A stretch of DNA of 64,000 nt. Source: Gracilaria domingensis. Taxonomy: Eukaryota; Rhodophyta; Florideophyceae; Gracilariales; Gracilariaceae. Positions 51,319-61,418 of this stretch are shown in pieces; position 1 is the first letter of the stretch, and each line of letters opens with the position of its first letter. The notes below the pieces were generated by a model that was not told where the DNA came from, did not search any database, and was given only the letters and a program-made list of their open reading frames with translations. Both the position numbers and the translations under genes were made by a program. The stretch covers positions 1 through 64,000 of the forward strand of contig VCMS01000093.1 of the NCBI GenBank assembly GCA_022539475.1, in the 5' to 3' direction.

Positions 51319-51945
51319 ATGGTAAGCTTCAGCTGTGACCACTGCCAGAATGTGTTCACAAAGCCCAAGATAGAACGCCATCTTCACGCTTGTCGGACGA
51401 GAAGCGTCAGCTGCATCGATTGTGGCACCGTATTTGACCGAAACACTGTTCGATCGCACAAGAGTTGCATCACCGAATCCGAGAAATATGGTCCTCGTCG
51501 CACCACGTCAGACGCCACTTTCTGTGTCACCTGCCAATTGAAACTTAACGGCGCTGTTCACGCGAAGCAACATTATGACAGTAAGAAGCATCGAGCCAAA
51601 CTACGAAAAGAGAAACAGTACGCGAACAAACAACAACCTCAAGATGGAACACGTGCAAAACAGAGCGAAGGGCATGAAAAGAGACGCGATGGAGCTATGT
51701 CTGCTGCCGAAGGGCCAAACATTCCGGGCTTAAAGAAAGCCATAAGAAAGGTTTTGAAAAAGGCTCCAAACAGGACGATGCGTTTTAACATTCTTGTCTC
51801 ACAGGTGGCGGAGCACCTAGATGTGCATTCCTCGCACAAGCTTTCTCAATTGGTGAAACGAAGGGTCAGTGCTTCCAGTCGTTTTCATATGCTGAAGGAC
51901 GACGTGGCTCTAACTTGCACCTCCAAACAAATGAAGGGAGAATGA
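51319..51945 (+). CDS. LYAR: LYAR-type nucleolar zinc finger protein
   Basis: 208 residues. The N-terminus is the LYAR zinc region: CDHC, then HLHAC, then VSCIDCGTVFDRNTVRSHKSC and SEKYG, matching the start of LYAR proteins. A second, U1-type C2H2 finger follows at about 72-95 (FCVTCQLKLNGAVHAKQHYDSKKH). The middle is basic and charged. The C-terminus (about 135-200) is a short winged-helix-like segment (LKKAIRKVLKKAPNRTMRFNILV...). LYAR acts in nucleolar pre-rRNA processing and ribosome biogenesis. The extra U1-type finger is not usual for animal LYAR. Confidence 0.88.
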   Translation: MVSFSCDHCQNVFTKPKIERHLHACRTRSVSCIDCGTVFDRNTVRSHKSCITESEKYGPRRTTSDATFCVTCQLKLNGAVHAKQHYDSKKHRAKLRKEKQYANKQQPQDGTRAKQSEGHEKRRDGAMSAAEGPNIPGLKKAIRKVLKKAPNRTMRFNILVSQVAEHLDVHSSHKLSQLVKRRVSASSRFHMLKDDVALTCTSKQMKGE

Positions 51946-52871
51946 TCTCGAGCTTGTCTACCAACAAACAACAGCGGCTTGTGCTCCGCCTACCTTTAAA
52001 GAACAAACTGCCGGTTTACTGTGCACAGTGGTTAGAGATGCGCTTGATTTGGACCGCAAGTATTTTACACTCTCGACATAACACCTTGGTCCGTGTTGAT
52101 TCTTTCCGCACGCCGCTTGTATGTTGAACGTTCTTGTGAAGTCAGAAAGACGCTTCGACCGCGAGTCCCTGCCTAGTAGTGATGTTCTGTCCAGACACGA
52201 GACACGTGAAACCTGTTGGAAGAGACAACAGAACAGGGGAGGGTGCCTTGGTATCAAATTTTGATTTGCGTCGTTCACGGCGAGCGAATAAATCGACAAT
52301 GATTCGTGCTTTGGTGAACCCATGCTCATTTTCTAAGAGCCCATCGCGGATTGTTGGTGCCGAGAACAATGCATCTGTGTCCATATACGTGTAGTTGAAT
52401 CACAACTACCGGAAAAGTGATCAAGCTAAATGCAGCGAGCCACTTGCTTCATCTTTTGGAAGGTAAAGGGCAAGGGAGGAAAGTACTTCTTTCTCCTTCT
52501 GCTTTGTAGAACATTTGTTTCACGGCGCGGTGATGTGAACGAAGTGTACAAAAGGCCCATTGGTTTCCGCTTATTCTTGCGGGGCGCGTTCAGATTTGAT
52601 GTTTGTAGATGCTGCAAGAGTAATGTTCCACCATTTTGCCCGTTTGGCAGATTGAGAGCCCTGCATGCGTGACACATATGACTCAAAAACGTTCTTGAAC
52701 CCTCTCTACGACGAGAAGATCGCACTCAACAGCATAAAGCTCATGGTCTACCAAGCTTACAAAAAATATGGACTCATCTGGAGGCATCGTCAGCAGCACG
52801 TGGAAGATGTGGCTTTCTTTGAAGCAAAATTAATGTGGAGAGCGCGAGAGGAAAGGACAAGTTTGGTTCCA
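51946..52871. other. Intergenic region with unassigned open frames
   Basis: A plus frame at 52665-52919 (84 residues, YDEKIALNSIKLMVYQAYKKYG...) looks somewhat protein-like and overlaps the next candidate in another frame, so a spliced or broken gene is possible. No splice pair joining them is obvious. Confidence 0.3.
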
Positions 52872-53038
52872 TGTTGCTGTTGGACGATCAATTCCGATCG
52901 GCCCCCGCGCGCGATCTGAGATGCCTCCTCGGAGGCCTTCTCAAATGTCCGTTCTGTAAACCATTGCGCACGCACATGCGAGATTCGAACCAGACTCGGA
53001 ACCACGACTGCGATGCAGCCGCGGTACATTATCTATGA
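52872..53038 (+). CDS. Candidate 55-residue protein with C-x2-C ... H-x-C pattern
   Basis: Begins at ATG 52872 (MLLLDDQFRSAPARDL) and contains CPFCKPLRTHMRDSNQTRNHDC, a possible zinc site. It ends 17 bp before the 49-bp palindrome. It could be the last exon of a gene whose earlier exon lies in the open frame from 52665. No family recognised. Confidence 0.25.
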
Positions 53039-53055
53039 TATGTGCCTAGAAGTTC

Positions 53056-53154
53056 ATGGTGGAATGCCTTGTGCTTGACCATATGATGCGGGTGCCAGCA
53101 CTCTGAGAGTGCTGGCACCCGCATCATATGGTCAAGCACAAGGCATTCCACCAT
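53056..53154. repeat. Perfect 49-bp inverted repeat with one-base centre
   Basis: Left arm 53056-53104 and right arm 53106-53154 are exact reverse complements over all 49 positions, centred on G53105. The centre reads GCACTCTGAGAGTGC. Flanks on both sides are unrelated, so the palindrome has defined ends. It could extrude as a cruciform or, if transcribed, fold into a long hairpin. Confidence 0.95.
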
Positions 53155-53815
53155 CAAGTTTTAACGATTTAAAAAGATTTTGTGCCAACGTGGGTTGAGG
53201 TATGGAAGACGCTCTCCGTCTCGAGAGGTTTGCTCTAGCCGCTGCATTGGCGCTCGATCTTGTGTGTTCGCTGATGAGTGGTGGGTGGGTTGAACGGGGA
53301 GGTGATGGTATGTGTCGATTCTGCAGCACAGCATTCTGGCTGAGTTCTTTTTTTGGCAAGAAGTTGGAAGGCATATGGGTTTAGAGCCGCGATTGATGAA
53401 CCCGTGGTTCCAACACCAACATATGTAGTCGTCAGTTTGATAAGGAGTGGAACCCGCTTCGTCTGTCTCCCATTCCTGCGCGTGTCTTCCCTCATGTGTG
53501 TTGCTCCGGCAGAGTCGTATCGCATATCGATAGCATTATTGACATGCGGTCGATTTGTCACCGGCACACGAAGTGCTTAAGAACCCACAACATCGAAACT
53601 GGCAGTTGCCGGCTTGTCGTGATGAGCGACGTTTTCATCCCTGTATCCAGTGCGAATCTCCAACAATGCCAACGTCAGCACGCTCTGAACATCATCTACC
53701 ACAGCAAGATCGCCAGCGACACGATGCTTGTTCGTCTTATTGCACGTGTCCTTCTGCTTGCACTTCTGGGTCTTCCTCTATGCACACTTTAAGATCACCA
53801 CCACGGGATTTGAGG
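53155..53815. other. Intergenic region between palindrome and zinc-motif gene
   Basis: Several overlapping small frames on both strands, some with CxxC pairs (for example CRFC near 53313 and CIQC near 53642). They cannot be joined convincingly to the spliced gene that follows. Probably its promoter, possibly additional upstream exons. Confidence 0.35.
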
Positions 53816-54471
53816 ATGAGCATAGCTCCTGGAAGTCATTCGTTGTTGCTTGAACAACCGGCCCAGATTGAACGCTCGTCGAACAAACAAGCTGATAATA
53901 GCGCAGATGATTCCGCTCGTCTGGCCGTGAAGAGAAAGGCCATGCTGTGTGCATTGACCAAGCCGAGTTCGCATAGGGGATACGTGATTTGCCGCCTATG
54001 CAACGCATTAGTTTGGGGCCCCAATGGTGAGCAATTGTTCCTCTTCTTTCTTCACACACTTTGCTTCCTGGGACAGTGTGACTAACTGCTTCTTCTTCCA
54101 TATGTTGTTGATGAGATGTAGGCCGATACCATATTGAGAAGTGTGGGGTTCTTTGCAAAGCAAGGCAACGAGCAAATGAGGAGGGCATCAAGCTGGTACA
54201 GGTGAGCGGCATTGCGGTTGATGAAACATTGTTCAAAAAGCCCAAGTCAGCTCGCCCAAAAGCAGCAAAGCTACCAGGGTTTGTCATATCAAGAACGGTG
54301 ACCATTGAGAATCCATTCGAAGCTCCCAGCGATTTTGAGAAGAAACGAGGAGCTCGAACTGGCAGAAAAGGGTATGTGAGGTGTCTTGCTTGCAATACAG
54401 AAGTATATGCACCCAACGCGAAGCATCATGCTGCTGCTTGTACAAGAAGGAGAGCGGATTGGCGCTCTTAA
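53816..54471 (+). CDS. Two-exon gene with duplicated C-x2-C-x11-H-x3-C motif
   Basis: Exon 1 53816-54026 and exon 2 54122-54471 give 186 residues. The intron, 54027-54121 (95 nt), has GTGAGC at the donor, GACTAACT at the branch and TAG at the acceptor. Splicing builds RGYVICRLCNALVWGPNG + RYHIEKC. A second copy, KGYVRCLACNTEVYAPNAKHHAAAC, lies at the C-terminus. Both follow GYV-x-C-x2-C-N-x2-V-x2-PN-x3-H-x3-C, so a zinc site is likely. Between them is a basic linker. I know no named family with this pair. The start ATG is the first in a plausible position, but upstream exons cannot be excluded. Confidence 0.72.
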
Positions 54472-55248
54472 TGCTTTCTTTCCTCTAGGACAGACAGTAT
54501 CACTTCCTTTTTCTGGAGCTGCATTTTACTTCACCGTAAAGCGGTCCTTCATCAACGTGAAGGCCAAGAACTAACAAGTCGATTGTCTAAGAATCTCCAA
54601 GGATATCTCCAAAGTACAGTAGTTTTTCGTCGATTTGCGTCGTCGAGACCAGCAAATACGGCAATTATTCCTTCTACAGCATGACGAATCGTCATTGACG
54701 ATGGAGTCTCATTAGCTAATTCGTCGAGAGGATCACTTTCTTCGTGCTGCAAAACGCCTTAACGCAACGCCTTAATGCAACGCCGAGTCGTCCTCGTTCT
54801 TGGGACCATGGAAAAAAAATCTAGCGCATATCGGGCGTGGCACTATTTTTTTTCCAACTGCAGAAGCACGTTGCACGTTCGAATACATACGGGTGCGACG
54901 AGTTCTGAATCAGTTTGCCACTCGGGTGGTTAGAGAGAGAGGACACTGAGACTCCTGGATCATGTATAATGAGCGAGAACGGCGCTACGAGTTAATCACA
55001 GGGAATGTCGATAGAACGAAACGGCAAAAAGGCGATGGCCCAGTCTCTGTGTCACTTGAAAAAAGCGTCTTCCCGCTCTGATTGGCACGCGGTAGACTCA
55101 CCATCCCTTGTGGTGGAACTGAGTTTGTCTACCTACTGGTCCTCGTCCGCGACATCTCCGTCCGTTCGTTCTCCCTGGAACAACCGTCCCTCGCCCCCGG
55201 TGGTTGCCTCCTATCCTCCCCTTCACAACAGCTTCACCTTGACCTAAT
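54472..55248. other. Intergenic region upstream of the GH35 gene
   Basis: No domain-bearing frame. Contains two close copies of ACGCCTTAA(C/T)GCAACGCC (about 54755-54785) and two A/T runs near 54810-54855. Presumed promoter of the beta-galactosidase gene. Confidence 0.4.
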
Positions 55249-57462
55249 ATGCCTCGTCAACGGCAGGTGTCACGTACCGCACCTCATGTAGCCATACAAG
55301 CAACCCCACAACAGCCGGCCAAACCATCAACACATCGTACTCCCCCCCCACAATACCTCTTCAAGTTTTCTCTTGCTTCCTTGTTGTACGCCTTCTTAAT
55401 CGTGCTGGCGCTCTTTCTTTTGATATCAATCCGTTCTCCCTCAGTCTTATATCGTCCCCGATCAATTATTCATGGCGCGTATTCAGCTGCAACTTCACAA
55501 TCGGTTCGATCTTCACCGGCGCTTCGTTTGTCATATGATGAAAGAAACTTCACTTTGAATGGTCGCCCTATCAGACTCGTATCGGGCTCCGTACATTATT
55601 TTCGAACTACTCCATCGCACTGGCTGCGAATCTTGCAGTATGGAAAGGCAATGGGCTTAAACGCTATTGAAACTTACATTCCATGGAATCTACACGAACC
55701 ATCTCCAGCTCATTTTCGTTTTGCTGGAATTCTTGATTTGCGATACTTCCTTGAAGCTGCTCATCATGTTGGTTTGCTCGTATTGCTCAGACCAGGGCCT
55801 TTTATATGTTCGGAATGGGACTTGGGCGGTCTACCGGCGTATTTGCTTGCCGATCCTTCTATGCGTCTTCGGAGTATGCATCCTTCGTATTTAGCAGCTG
55901 TGGAGCGATATTTTGACGCTGTTGCAGAACAGATTCGACCTTACATTGGGAAACCTATCGTTGCTCTGCAGATAGAGAATGAGTTTGGTGCGTATGCTGC
56001 GGATGATTCTTACATGAATTGGATCTTGAATCAATGGAAGACAAGGGGCTTTTCATCGTCAAAGCTCTTGTTTTTTACATCTGACAATGGTGGTCCCAAA
56101 ACGGTTTTGCGCGGATCTCCGTTTCAACCTTCGGCAAAAGTCCTCAAGACCATTAACCTAGAAGTTCGCGTTGCGGAAAAGATACAAATGTTGAGGGATA
56201 TACAACCGGACGCCCCCGCTATGATCGCAGAGTTCTGGACAGGGTGGTTTGACCATTGGGGAGAATACCATCACGAGCGTGACGGAGAAGATGTTGCGAG
56301 TCATATTGACAGCGTGCTAAATGCAGCTCATGCAAGCATTAATCTGTACATGTTCTTCGGAGGCACTAATTTTGGCTTTATGTCCGGTGCTAACATAGAA
56401 CCAAACATGACGTATGCGCCCACTACTACCAGTTATGACTACGATGCGTTTGTTACCGAACACGCGGACATCAGAAACAATAAGTTCAAGCCCATGCGAC
56501 GTGTTATTCGAGAGTTTTGGAACTCTCTAGGAGATTTGGAGATGGTCAACGCGTCAATGGCTGAGTTGCCTGCGTCGCCTTACATGTCCGCATATGCCGG
56601 CACCGTGCTGTTCACAGAGAGCATTCCACTTTACGACGTGTTGGATATCGTGACGGACGACCAAGTGGCATCGACCTACCCGCTTACAATGGAACAACTT
56701 GGATTTGGATACGGTTACATCATGTACAGGTATCGAATTGATCATTCTATTACACCCAGCTCAAACACTCGCGTGCTGCAAATGAGTGGCGTCCGGGATT
56801 TCGCATACGTGCTGGCTGACGGTCAGGTGGTGCGTACAGTTGACCGCAATAAGCAGTTCGAATCAGACGGCGAAACGTTGAAAAAGATTCACATTCCGAT
56901 AGACACAAGCCATCTCGATATTATCGTGGAGAATCGCGGGCGTGTCAATTACGGGCAGTATATTCATGACAGGAAGGGGATTCTGGGTAACATCACGCTA
57001 GATGGCCAAGTCATCGAAGGATTCGACAATTTGGCCATGTCATTTCCTCAAGACCATCCGTTACTTCCGGACGTGTACGGAAATGAAACCATAAGCAAGC
57101 TGAGAACGCGAATGGCTGGCGTCAATGCGCATCCCCCCCTGGCCACTAGGAGTTCGCCTCCGACATTCTTCCGCGGTGAAATGTCCATCAATCCCGGTTC
57201 TATGACGGAATTTGGAGGTGAGTATCCGGGCACATATTGCAGAGTGTTTGGAAGAGGGGTGTTATGGGTGAATGGTTTTAATGTTGGCCGCTTCCATACG
57301 GGGGTATCAGGGCCGCAACGGTCGCTTTTCGTGCCTGGTGCGATGTTGCGTGAGGGAAGAAACGAGTTTGTTGTTCTGCACATGAACATGCACCTGACAA
57401 GGGACCCGCCAAAGCTTCAGTTGTTTGACAAGCCAGACTATGGCCCAGCATCGCCGCTGTAG
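55249..57462 (+). CDS. GH35 beta-galactosidase with N-terminal membrane anchor
   Basis: 737 residues. A short cytosolic N-terminus is followed by a hydrophobic segment (residues about 40-61), a type II signal anchor without an obvious cleavage site. The GH35 barrel follows: LVSGSVHYFRTTPSHW, GLNAIETYIPWNLHEP, LLRPGPFICSEWDLGGLPAYL, QIENEFGAY (acid/base Glu about 245), AEFWTGWFDHWG (nucleophile Glu about 328), and FFGGTNFGFMSGAN. C-terminal beta domains follow. The enzyme hydrolyses terminal beta-galactose; the anchor suggests Golgi or cell-surface action on galactan or glycoprotein glycans. No intron. Confidence 0.95.
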   Translation: MPRQRQVSRTAPHVAIQATPQQPAKPSTHRTPPPQYLFKFSLASLLYAFLIVLALFLLISIRSPSVLYRPRSIIHGAYSAATSQSVRSSPALRLSYDERNFTLNGRPIRLVSGSVHYFRTTPSHWLRILQYGKAMGLNAIETYIPWNLHEPSPAHFRFAGILDLRYFLEAAHHVGLLVLLRPGPFICSEWDLGGLPAYLLADPSMRLRSMHPSYLAAVERYFDAVAEQIRPYIGKPIVALQIENEFGAYAADDSYMNWILNQWKTRGFSSSKLLFFTSDNGGPKTVLRGSPFQPSAKVLKTINLEVRVAEKIQMLRDIQPDAPAMIAEFWTGWFDHWGEYHHERDGEDVASHIDSVLNAAHASINLYMFFGGTNFGFMSGANIEPNMTYAPTTTSYDYDAFVTEHADIRNNKFKPMRRVIREFWNSLGDLEMVNASMAELPASPYMSAYAGTVLFTESIPLYDVLDIVTDDQVASTYPLTMEQLGFGYGYIMYRYRIDHSITPSSNTRVLQMSGVRDFAYVLADGQVVRTVDRNKQFESDGETLKKIHIPIDTSHLDIIVENRGRVNYGQYIHDRKGILGNITLDGQVIEGFDNLAMSFPQDHPLLPDVYGNETISKLRTRMAGVNAHPPLATRSSPPTFFRGEMSINPGSMTEFGGEYPGTYCRVFGRGVLWVNGFNVGRFHTGVSGPQRSLFVPGAMLREGRNEFVVLHMNMHLTRDPPKLQLFDKPDYGPASPL

Positions 57463-58048
57463 GCAGCGAAGCATGACGCAAGATTAGAGGTGCTGCAAGC
57501 AAGCAAGAGGTTCTAAACTTGAGAGAAGCGTGCATATCGGGATGATCAAATGCCAGGCCTGATCGAATGGTTTGGTGTCACAGCAACGTTTGCTTACAAG
57601 GCAGGTTACTGTACAGAGCATCGTGATTCTCAGGACTAGTGTCCACGGCACAATGTTCACTGATAGTGTGGCTTCAAAGTAGCTGCCACCGAAATGAACC
57701 ACAAGGGTAGTAAGGTTAGTGATGGGATTGCCTCATGAATTGTAGCCTGATTTAAATTCCGCTGCACCAAAGTGGTGCACGTAGATCACTTTGTACATGA
57801 TCATGATGATGATGATGATGATGTATGTACAGTATGATACGCCGTCAAAGGGAAAGAACTGGCTGTTCTCTGACGTAGAACTTGACGTAGAACTTGTGCT
57901 ATATCTAAACGATAAAAGTGGTAATGACAACAACGTAAAATTTGGATAGGGGGTCCCCTCGCAGCCAAACGGCGCGCCGAAACAATTTGGAGCGCGAAGT
58001 TTGACGAATTGTTGGAGAGGGGGCCAGAGGCAAAGCGCATTGAGTTTG
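57463..58048. other. Convergent intergenic region with simple repeats
   Basis: Separates GH35 (+) from the phosphatase-like gene (-). Holds a short ATG/CAT microsatellite and a 12-bp unit, TGACGTAGAACT, repeated twice at 57871-57894. GC begins to climb at the right end. Confidence 0.5.
57803..57823. repeat. (ATG)7 microsatellite
   Basis: Seven perfect ATG units in a noncoding stretch. Confidence 0.85.
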
Positions 58049-59365
58049 TCAGGCGCGTCCAATATGGCTGGCAAAGTGGCGCACAAAAGTTTCCTGCTTG
58101 AGCCCACCGCCACCCTCACAGTACAAGCGCTCCCTGCGCAAGGCGAGCTCCACATCTTCGCCATTGGCTATTCTCCAGCAGGCGACAAACGTGCCGGTTC
58201 TGCCGATGCCCGCCTTGCAGTGGGTGAACACGACGCCTCGGTTGCGCATTGTTTGCTGCACAACGGAGCAGAAGCTGTGCACCTGCTCAAAACTGGGGGT
58301 GGAAAAGTCCTCCACGGGGATGTGGCACACGCTGAGGCCAAGCTGCTCGCCCGGCAGGCACCACTGATTGAGGCGGTCCGACCCGCGCAGGTCGACGACG
58401 GTGTGCACGCCGTAGTGGTAGAGCCACTGCAGCCCGGAGGCCGACGGCTGGCCGCCCCTCAAAAAGCCCTGTTGAACGACGTCAAAGTTGGGGATGTCGT
58501 GCAAGCCGGGGCGCAGCAGCATGGCGCTGCCCACGGGCGTCTTGAGCTTGAGGTCGCTCTCAAACGAGCGCAGCAGCTTGCGCTCCATGCGCTGCAGCGC
58601 GCGGCACGCGCGGTCGGCGCCGCGGCGCTCGCAAATGGCGGCGCGCAGCGCGGCCAGCGCGTGCACCAGGCGGCGCTTGCCCCTGACGCGGTAGTCGTCC
58701 TTGCCCAGCAGCGCGCACGCCAGGCGCGTCTCGCGCAGCAGCGCGTCGGCGTCGCGCGGGAAGCTGGCGGCGAGCAGGCGCTGCACGTCGTGCTCCAGCG
58801 TGCGCAGCGCGGACAGCTCCAGCCCGAGCGCGATGTGGTCGCGCAGCAGCGCCAGCTCGGACGAGTGGCCGCGGCGGCGCGGGATGTCCAGCGCGGCGGA
58901 GCGCGCGCGCTCCAGGCTGGCGCGCAGGTACAGCGGCGGGCCGTGCGCGTCGAGCGCCTGCCGCAGCGACCACAGCAGGTGGCGCAGCGACGCGCGCAGC
59001 GCCGCGTCGTCGGCGCCGCGCGCGCGCAGCGCGTGGCGCAGGTGCGAGAGGCGCGCGTACAGGTTGTGCAGCGGCGGCGTGTGCAGCCGCGGCGCGTACC
59101 AATGGCGCACGTGGCTCAGCAGGTCGTCCAGCAGCAGCGACAGGTTGAGGCGCCGCAGCTGCGCGAGGTGCAGCGCCGCCGCGCCGTCGTGCGCGTGCGG
59201 CGGCTTGGCGTGCGCGCGCGCCGCGCGGCGCCGCGCGGCGGCCGCGTGCGCGCGCTGCGGCGCGGCGCCGGCGCGCGCGACGGCGCCGGTGCGCGGCGAC
59301 GACGCGCGCGGGCGGCGCGAGCTCGCGCGGACGGGCGGCGCGACGGCGAAGGCGGCGCGCGGCAT
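58049..59365 (-). CDS. Dual-specificity-phosphatase-like protein with helical N-terminus
   Basis: 438 residues from ATG 59365. Residues 1-60 are Arg/Ala/Pro-rich and could be a plastid or mitochondrial leader. Residues about 65-270 are helical and unassigned. The C-terminal 160 residues form a DSP domain: FLRGGQPSASGLQWLYHYGVHTVVDLRG, general-acid region PVEDFSTPS, and the P-loop HCKAGIGRTGT (Cys about 383, Arg about 389). The RGGQ...GL.WL...GV.TVVDLR wording recalls the phosphatase-like N-terminal domain of plant plastid NAD kinase 2, but here the catalytic Cys is present and no kinase follows. Substrate unknown. GC is extreme at the 5' end and falls toward the 3' end. Confidence 0.82.
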   Translation of the reverse strand: MPRAAFAVAPPVRASSRRPRASSPRTGAVARAGAAPQRAHAAAARRRAARAHAKPPHAHDGAAALHLAQLRRLNLSLLLDDLLSHVRHWYAPRLHTPPLHNLYARLSHLRHALRARGADDAALRASLRHLLWSLRQALDAHGPPLYLRASLERARSAALDIPRRRGHSSELALLRDHIALGLELSALRTLEHDVQRLLAASFPRDADALLRETRLACALLGKDDYRVRGKRRLVHALAALRAAICERRGADRACRALQRMERKLLRSFESDLKLKTPVGSAMLLRPGLHDIPNFDVVQQGFLRGGQPSASGLQWLYHYGVHTVVDLRGSDRLNQWCLPGEQLGLSVCHIPVEDFSTPSFEQVHSFCSVVQQTMRNRGVVFTHCKAGIGRTGTFVACWRIANGEDVELALRRERLYCEGGGGLKQETFVRHFASHIGRA

Positions 59366-59927
59366 GGCGGGGGGGAGGGGAGAAGGGGTGGGGCGCGGGG
59401 AATCGAGCTCGAGGAGCGTGCGGGGCGGGGTGGGGAACAAGGGCGGGCGGCGCGCGCACAAGGGCGGCGGGGGGGGGGGGAGGGGAAGAGCGATGAATGG
59501 AGCGGCGGGCGGGCGATATCTACTGTAGCTCGGCGCGCGCCGCCAGCGCAGCGGCGGCAGCGCTGTGGCATTGGCGCCACGCCAAAGCAGCAAATGCATC
59601 GGCAAATGGCGCAATCGTGCGGCGTGGCCGCTGGCTGATTGCTCGCTCTCAGCGCCGCTGCAGTTAACTTGGCGCGCCAGCGCGCCGTTTATGGGTGCTA
59701 TCAGAAGCAGCTATCAGCTATGCGCACCTAATACGTGCCTAATAGCCTAGTTGGGTGAGCAAGGACTGTGCGCCCGCGACGGAGCACGGGCGCACGGGCG
59801 GACGGACGCGCGGACGGCGCGGAGGGCGGGGGAGGGAGCCAGACAGTGTACACAGGCCGCGCGCGCGCGTGTCGTTAGCAATCAGAGTTAGAGGAAACAC
59901 ACAAAAGTGACGCCGCGCCACGCGGCG
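59366..59927. other. Promoter region of the phosphatase-like gene and 3' flank of the SAP-like gene
   Basis: GC-rich. G-runs on plus at 59369-59375 and 59469-59480 are poly-C on the sense strand of the phosphatase gene. Between about 59640 and 59760 there is an AT-richer stretch with CTATCAGAAGCAGCTATCAG, a local repeat. Confidence 0.45.
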
Positions 59928-61331
59928 CTACTCCTCCCCAATCGTGTGCGAGATGCTCAGCAGGTGGTTGGGCACGTGCATCTCCGGCACGGACAGCAGC
60001 TCCGAGCTGGAGAGGCCCGTCGTCTCGTCGTGCTCGTCCGCCGCCGCGCCACCGCCGCCACCGCCACCGCCACCGCCACCGCCGCCGCCGCCGCCGTGCG
60101 CGCCATGATGCGAGGCGGCGGCGGCGGGGTGGTGCGCGATGGGCGCGCCGTACACGCCGCGCGCGTCCTGGAAGCGCGCGCCAAACGCGCCGGCCAGCGG
60201 CGGCGACGCGCCCAGCGCGTGCAGCGCGGAGCTGGACACGGCGCCGCGCCCGTGCGCGCCGGCGGCGGCCACGGACGAGTAGTGCGAGCTGAGCGAGTGC
60301 GAGTGCGGGCGCTGCTGCAGCGCGCTGGTGAGCGAGCGCACGTCGCCGGCCGCCTTCTCCTTCTCGGCCTTGGTCACGGGCACCTTCCGGCGCGGGATGG
60401 GGCCCTCGGCGTACTCGGTGGGCTTGAACTTGCCAATGTCGTAGTCGGGGTCGCTGGGGTGGAACAGCGCGGCGTAGCGCGCCATGTCGCGCTCCATGTC
60501 GGCCTTCTTCTTGCGGCGGATGCCGTACACGGAGCAGTAAGCGCGCAGTTGGTTTCGGTTATAAGTCTTGATGTCGGTAAAAGTAAGAGCCTCGATGGGT
60601 TTGATCTTCTCGTCGCGCAGCCGCTTGATCTTCTGGTCGGGCAGCTGCTCCAGCAGCTTGAACTGGATGCCGTCGGCCTCGTGCACCGGGTGCGACGACG
60701 TGAGCGCCGCCACGGCGGCGTCGGTGGGCGACGGCAGGTGCGACGCGTGGTGCGCCGCCATCATCATCGTGGTGGCGTCGTCGTTGCTGAGCATGGCGCT
60801 ATCATACGACAGCACGCGGCCGCCACGCGCCTTGCGCCGTTTGTCCACGGCGCCGGACAGAATGCCCGGCGAGGTGATGTCGCTGCTCACCTGCGACGAC
60901 AGGTGCGGCGCCGACGACAGCGGGTGCGGCAGCGAGTCGTGCGGCTGCAGCAGCGGCGCCATGGACGGCATGGGCGCCATGGACGACAGCTGCGGCGCCA
61001 TGGGCGCCATGGGCGCCATGGACGAGAACGAGTGCACGGCGGGCAGCGCGTGCAGCGACTGCTGCAGCGCGTGCAGCCCGGGCACGGACGTCAGCGGCGT
61101 GACGGGCGGCATGTTGGACGAGGCGCCGTACACGCTGTGCGCGAGCGAGGGCGCCTTGTGCAGCTGCGGATCGGGCTTAATTGGCGGCGGCGCGTGCGGC
61201 GGCGGCGCGCCATCGTGGTGGTGCGCGTGCAGCGGCGGCTGGTGCGGCGGCGGCAGCGCGCGCACGGCGTGGTGGGGGCGGTGCGCGTCGTGCCCGGGGG
61301 GCGGCGGCTGCGGCGGCTTGACGGAGGACGA

Positions 61332-61376
<45 letters not shown>

Positions 61377-61418
61377 GTGCGCGGGCTGGTAGGGCAGCGG
61401 CAGGCTGAGGCTGGGCAC
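59928..61418 (-). CDS. Low-complexity protein with a SAP-like helical motif
   Basis: About 496 residues; the 5' end is uncertain. The frame opens at GTG with no ATG above it. An ATG at 61561 (MHLNRPDFP) is in another frame across several G-runs, so a homopolymer length error or an intron may hide the true start. Composition: Pro/His/Ala/Gly-rich, with a 12-Ala run near the start, His/Met clusters and a long Gly run near the C-terminus. Residues about 265-360 are conserved-looking and less GC-biased: IQFKLLEQLPDQKIKRLRDEKI, then TYNRNQLRAYCSVYGIRRKKKADMERDMARY, which fits the helix-turn-helix of SAP DNA-binding motifs, then a YDIGKF/PIPRRKVPV segment. Possibly a chromatin or transcription factor. 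Confidence 0.62.

Noticed and set aside
52977..53005. GGTTCGAATCT-like tRNA T-loop on minus
   Set aside because: The flanking stem does not pair, and no acceptor, D-arm or anticodon arm can be found at tRNA spacing.
58001..59638. Plus-strand frame (545 residues) opposite the phosphatase-like gene
   Set aside because: Antisense shadow of a GC-rich gene; the minus strand has the intact HCxxGxxR motif.
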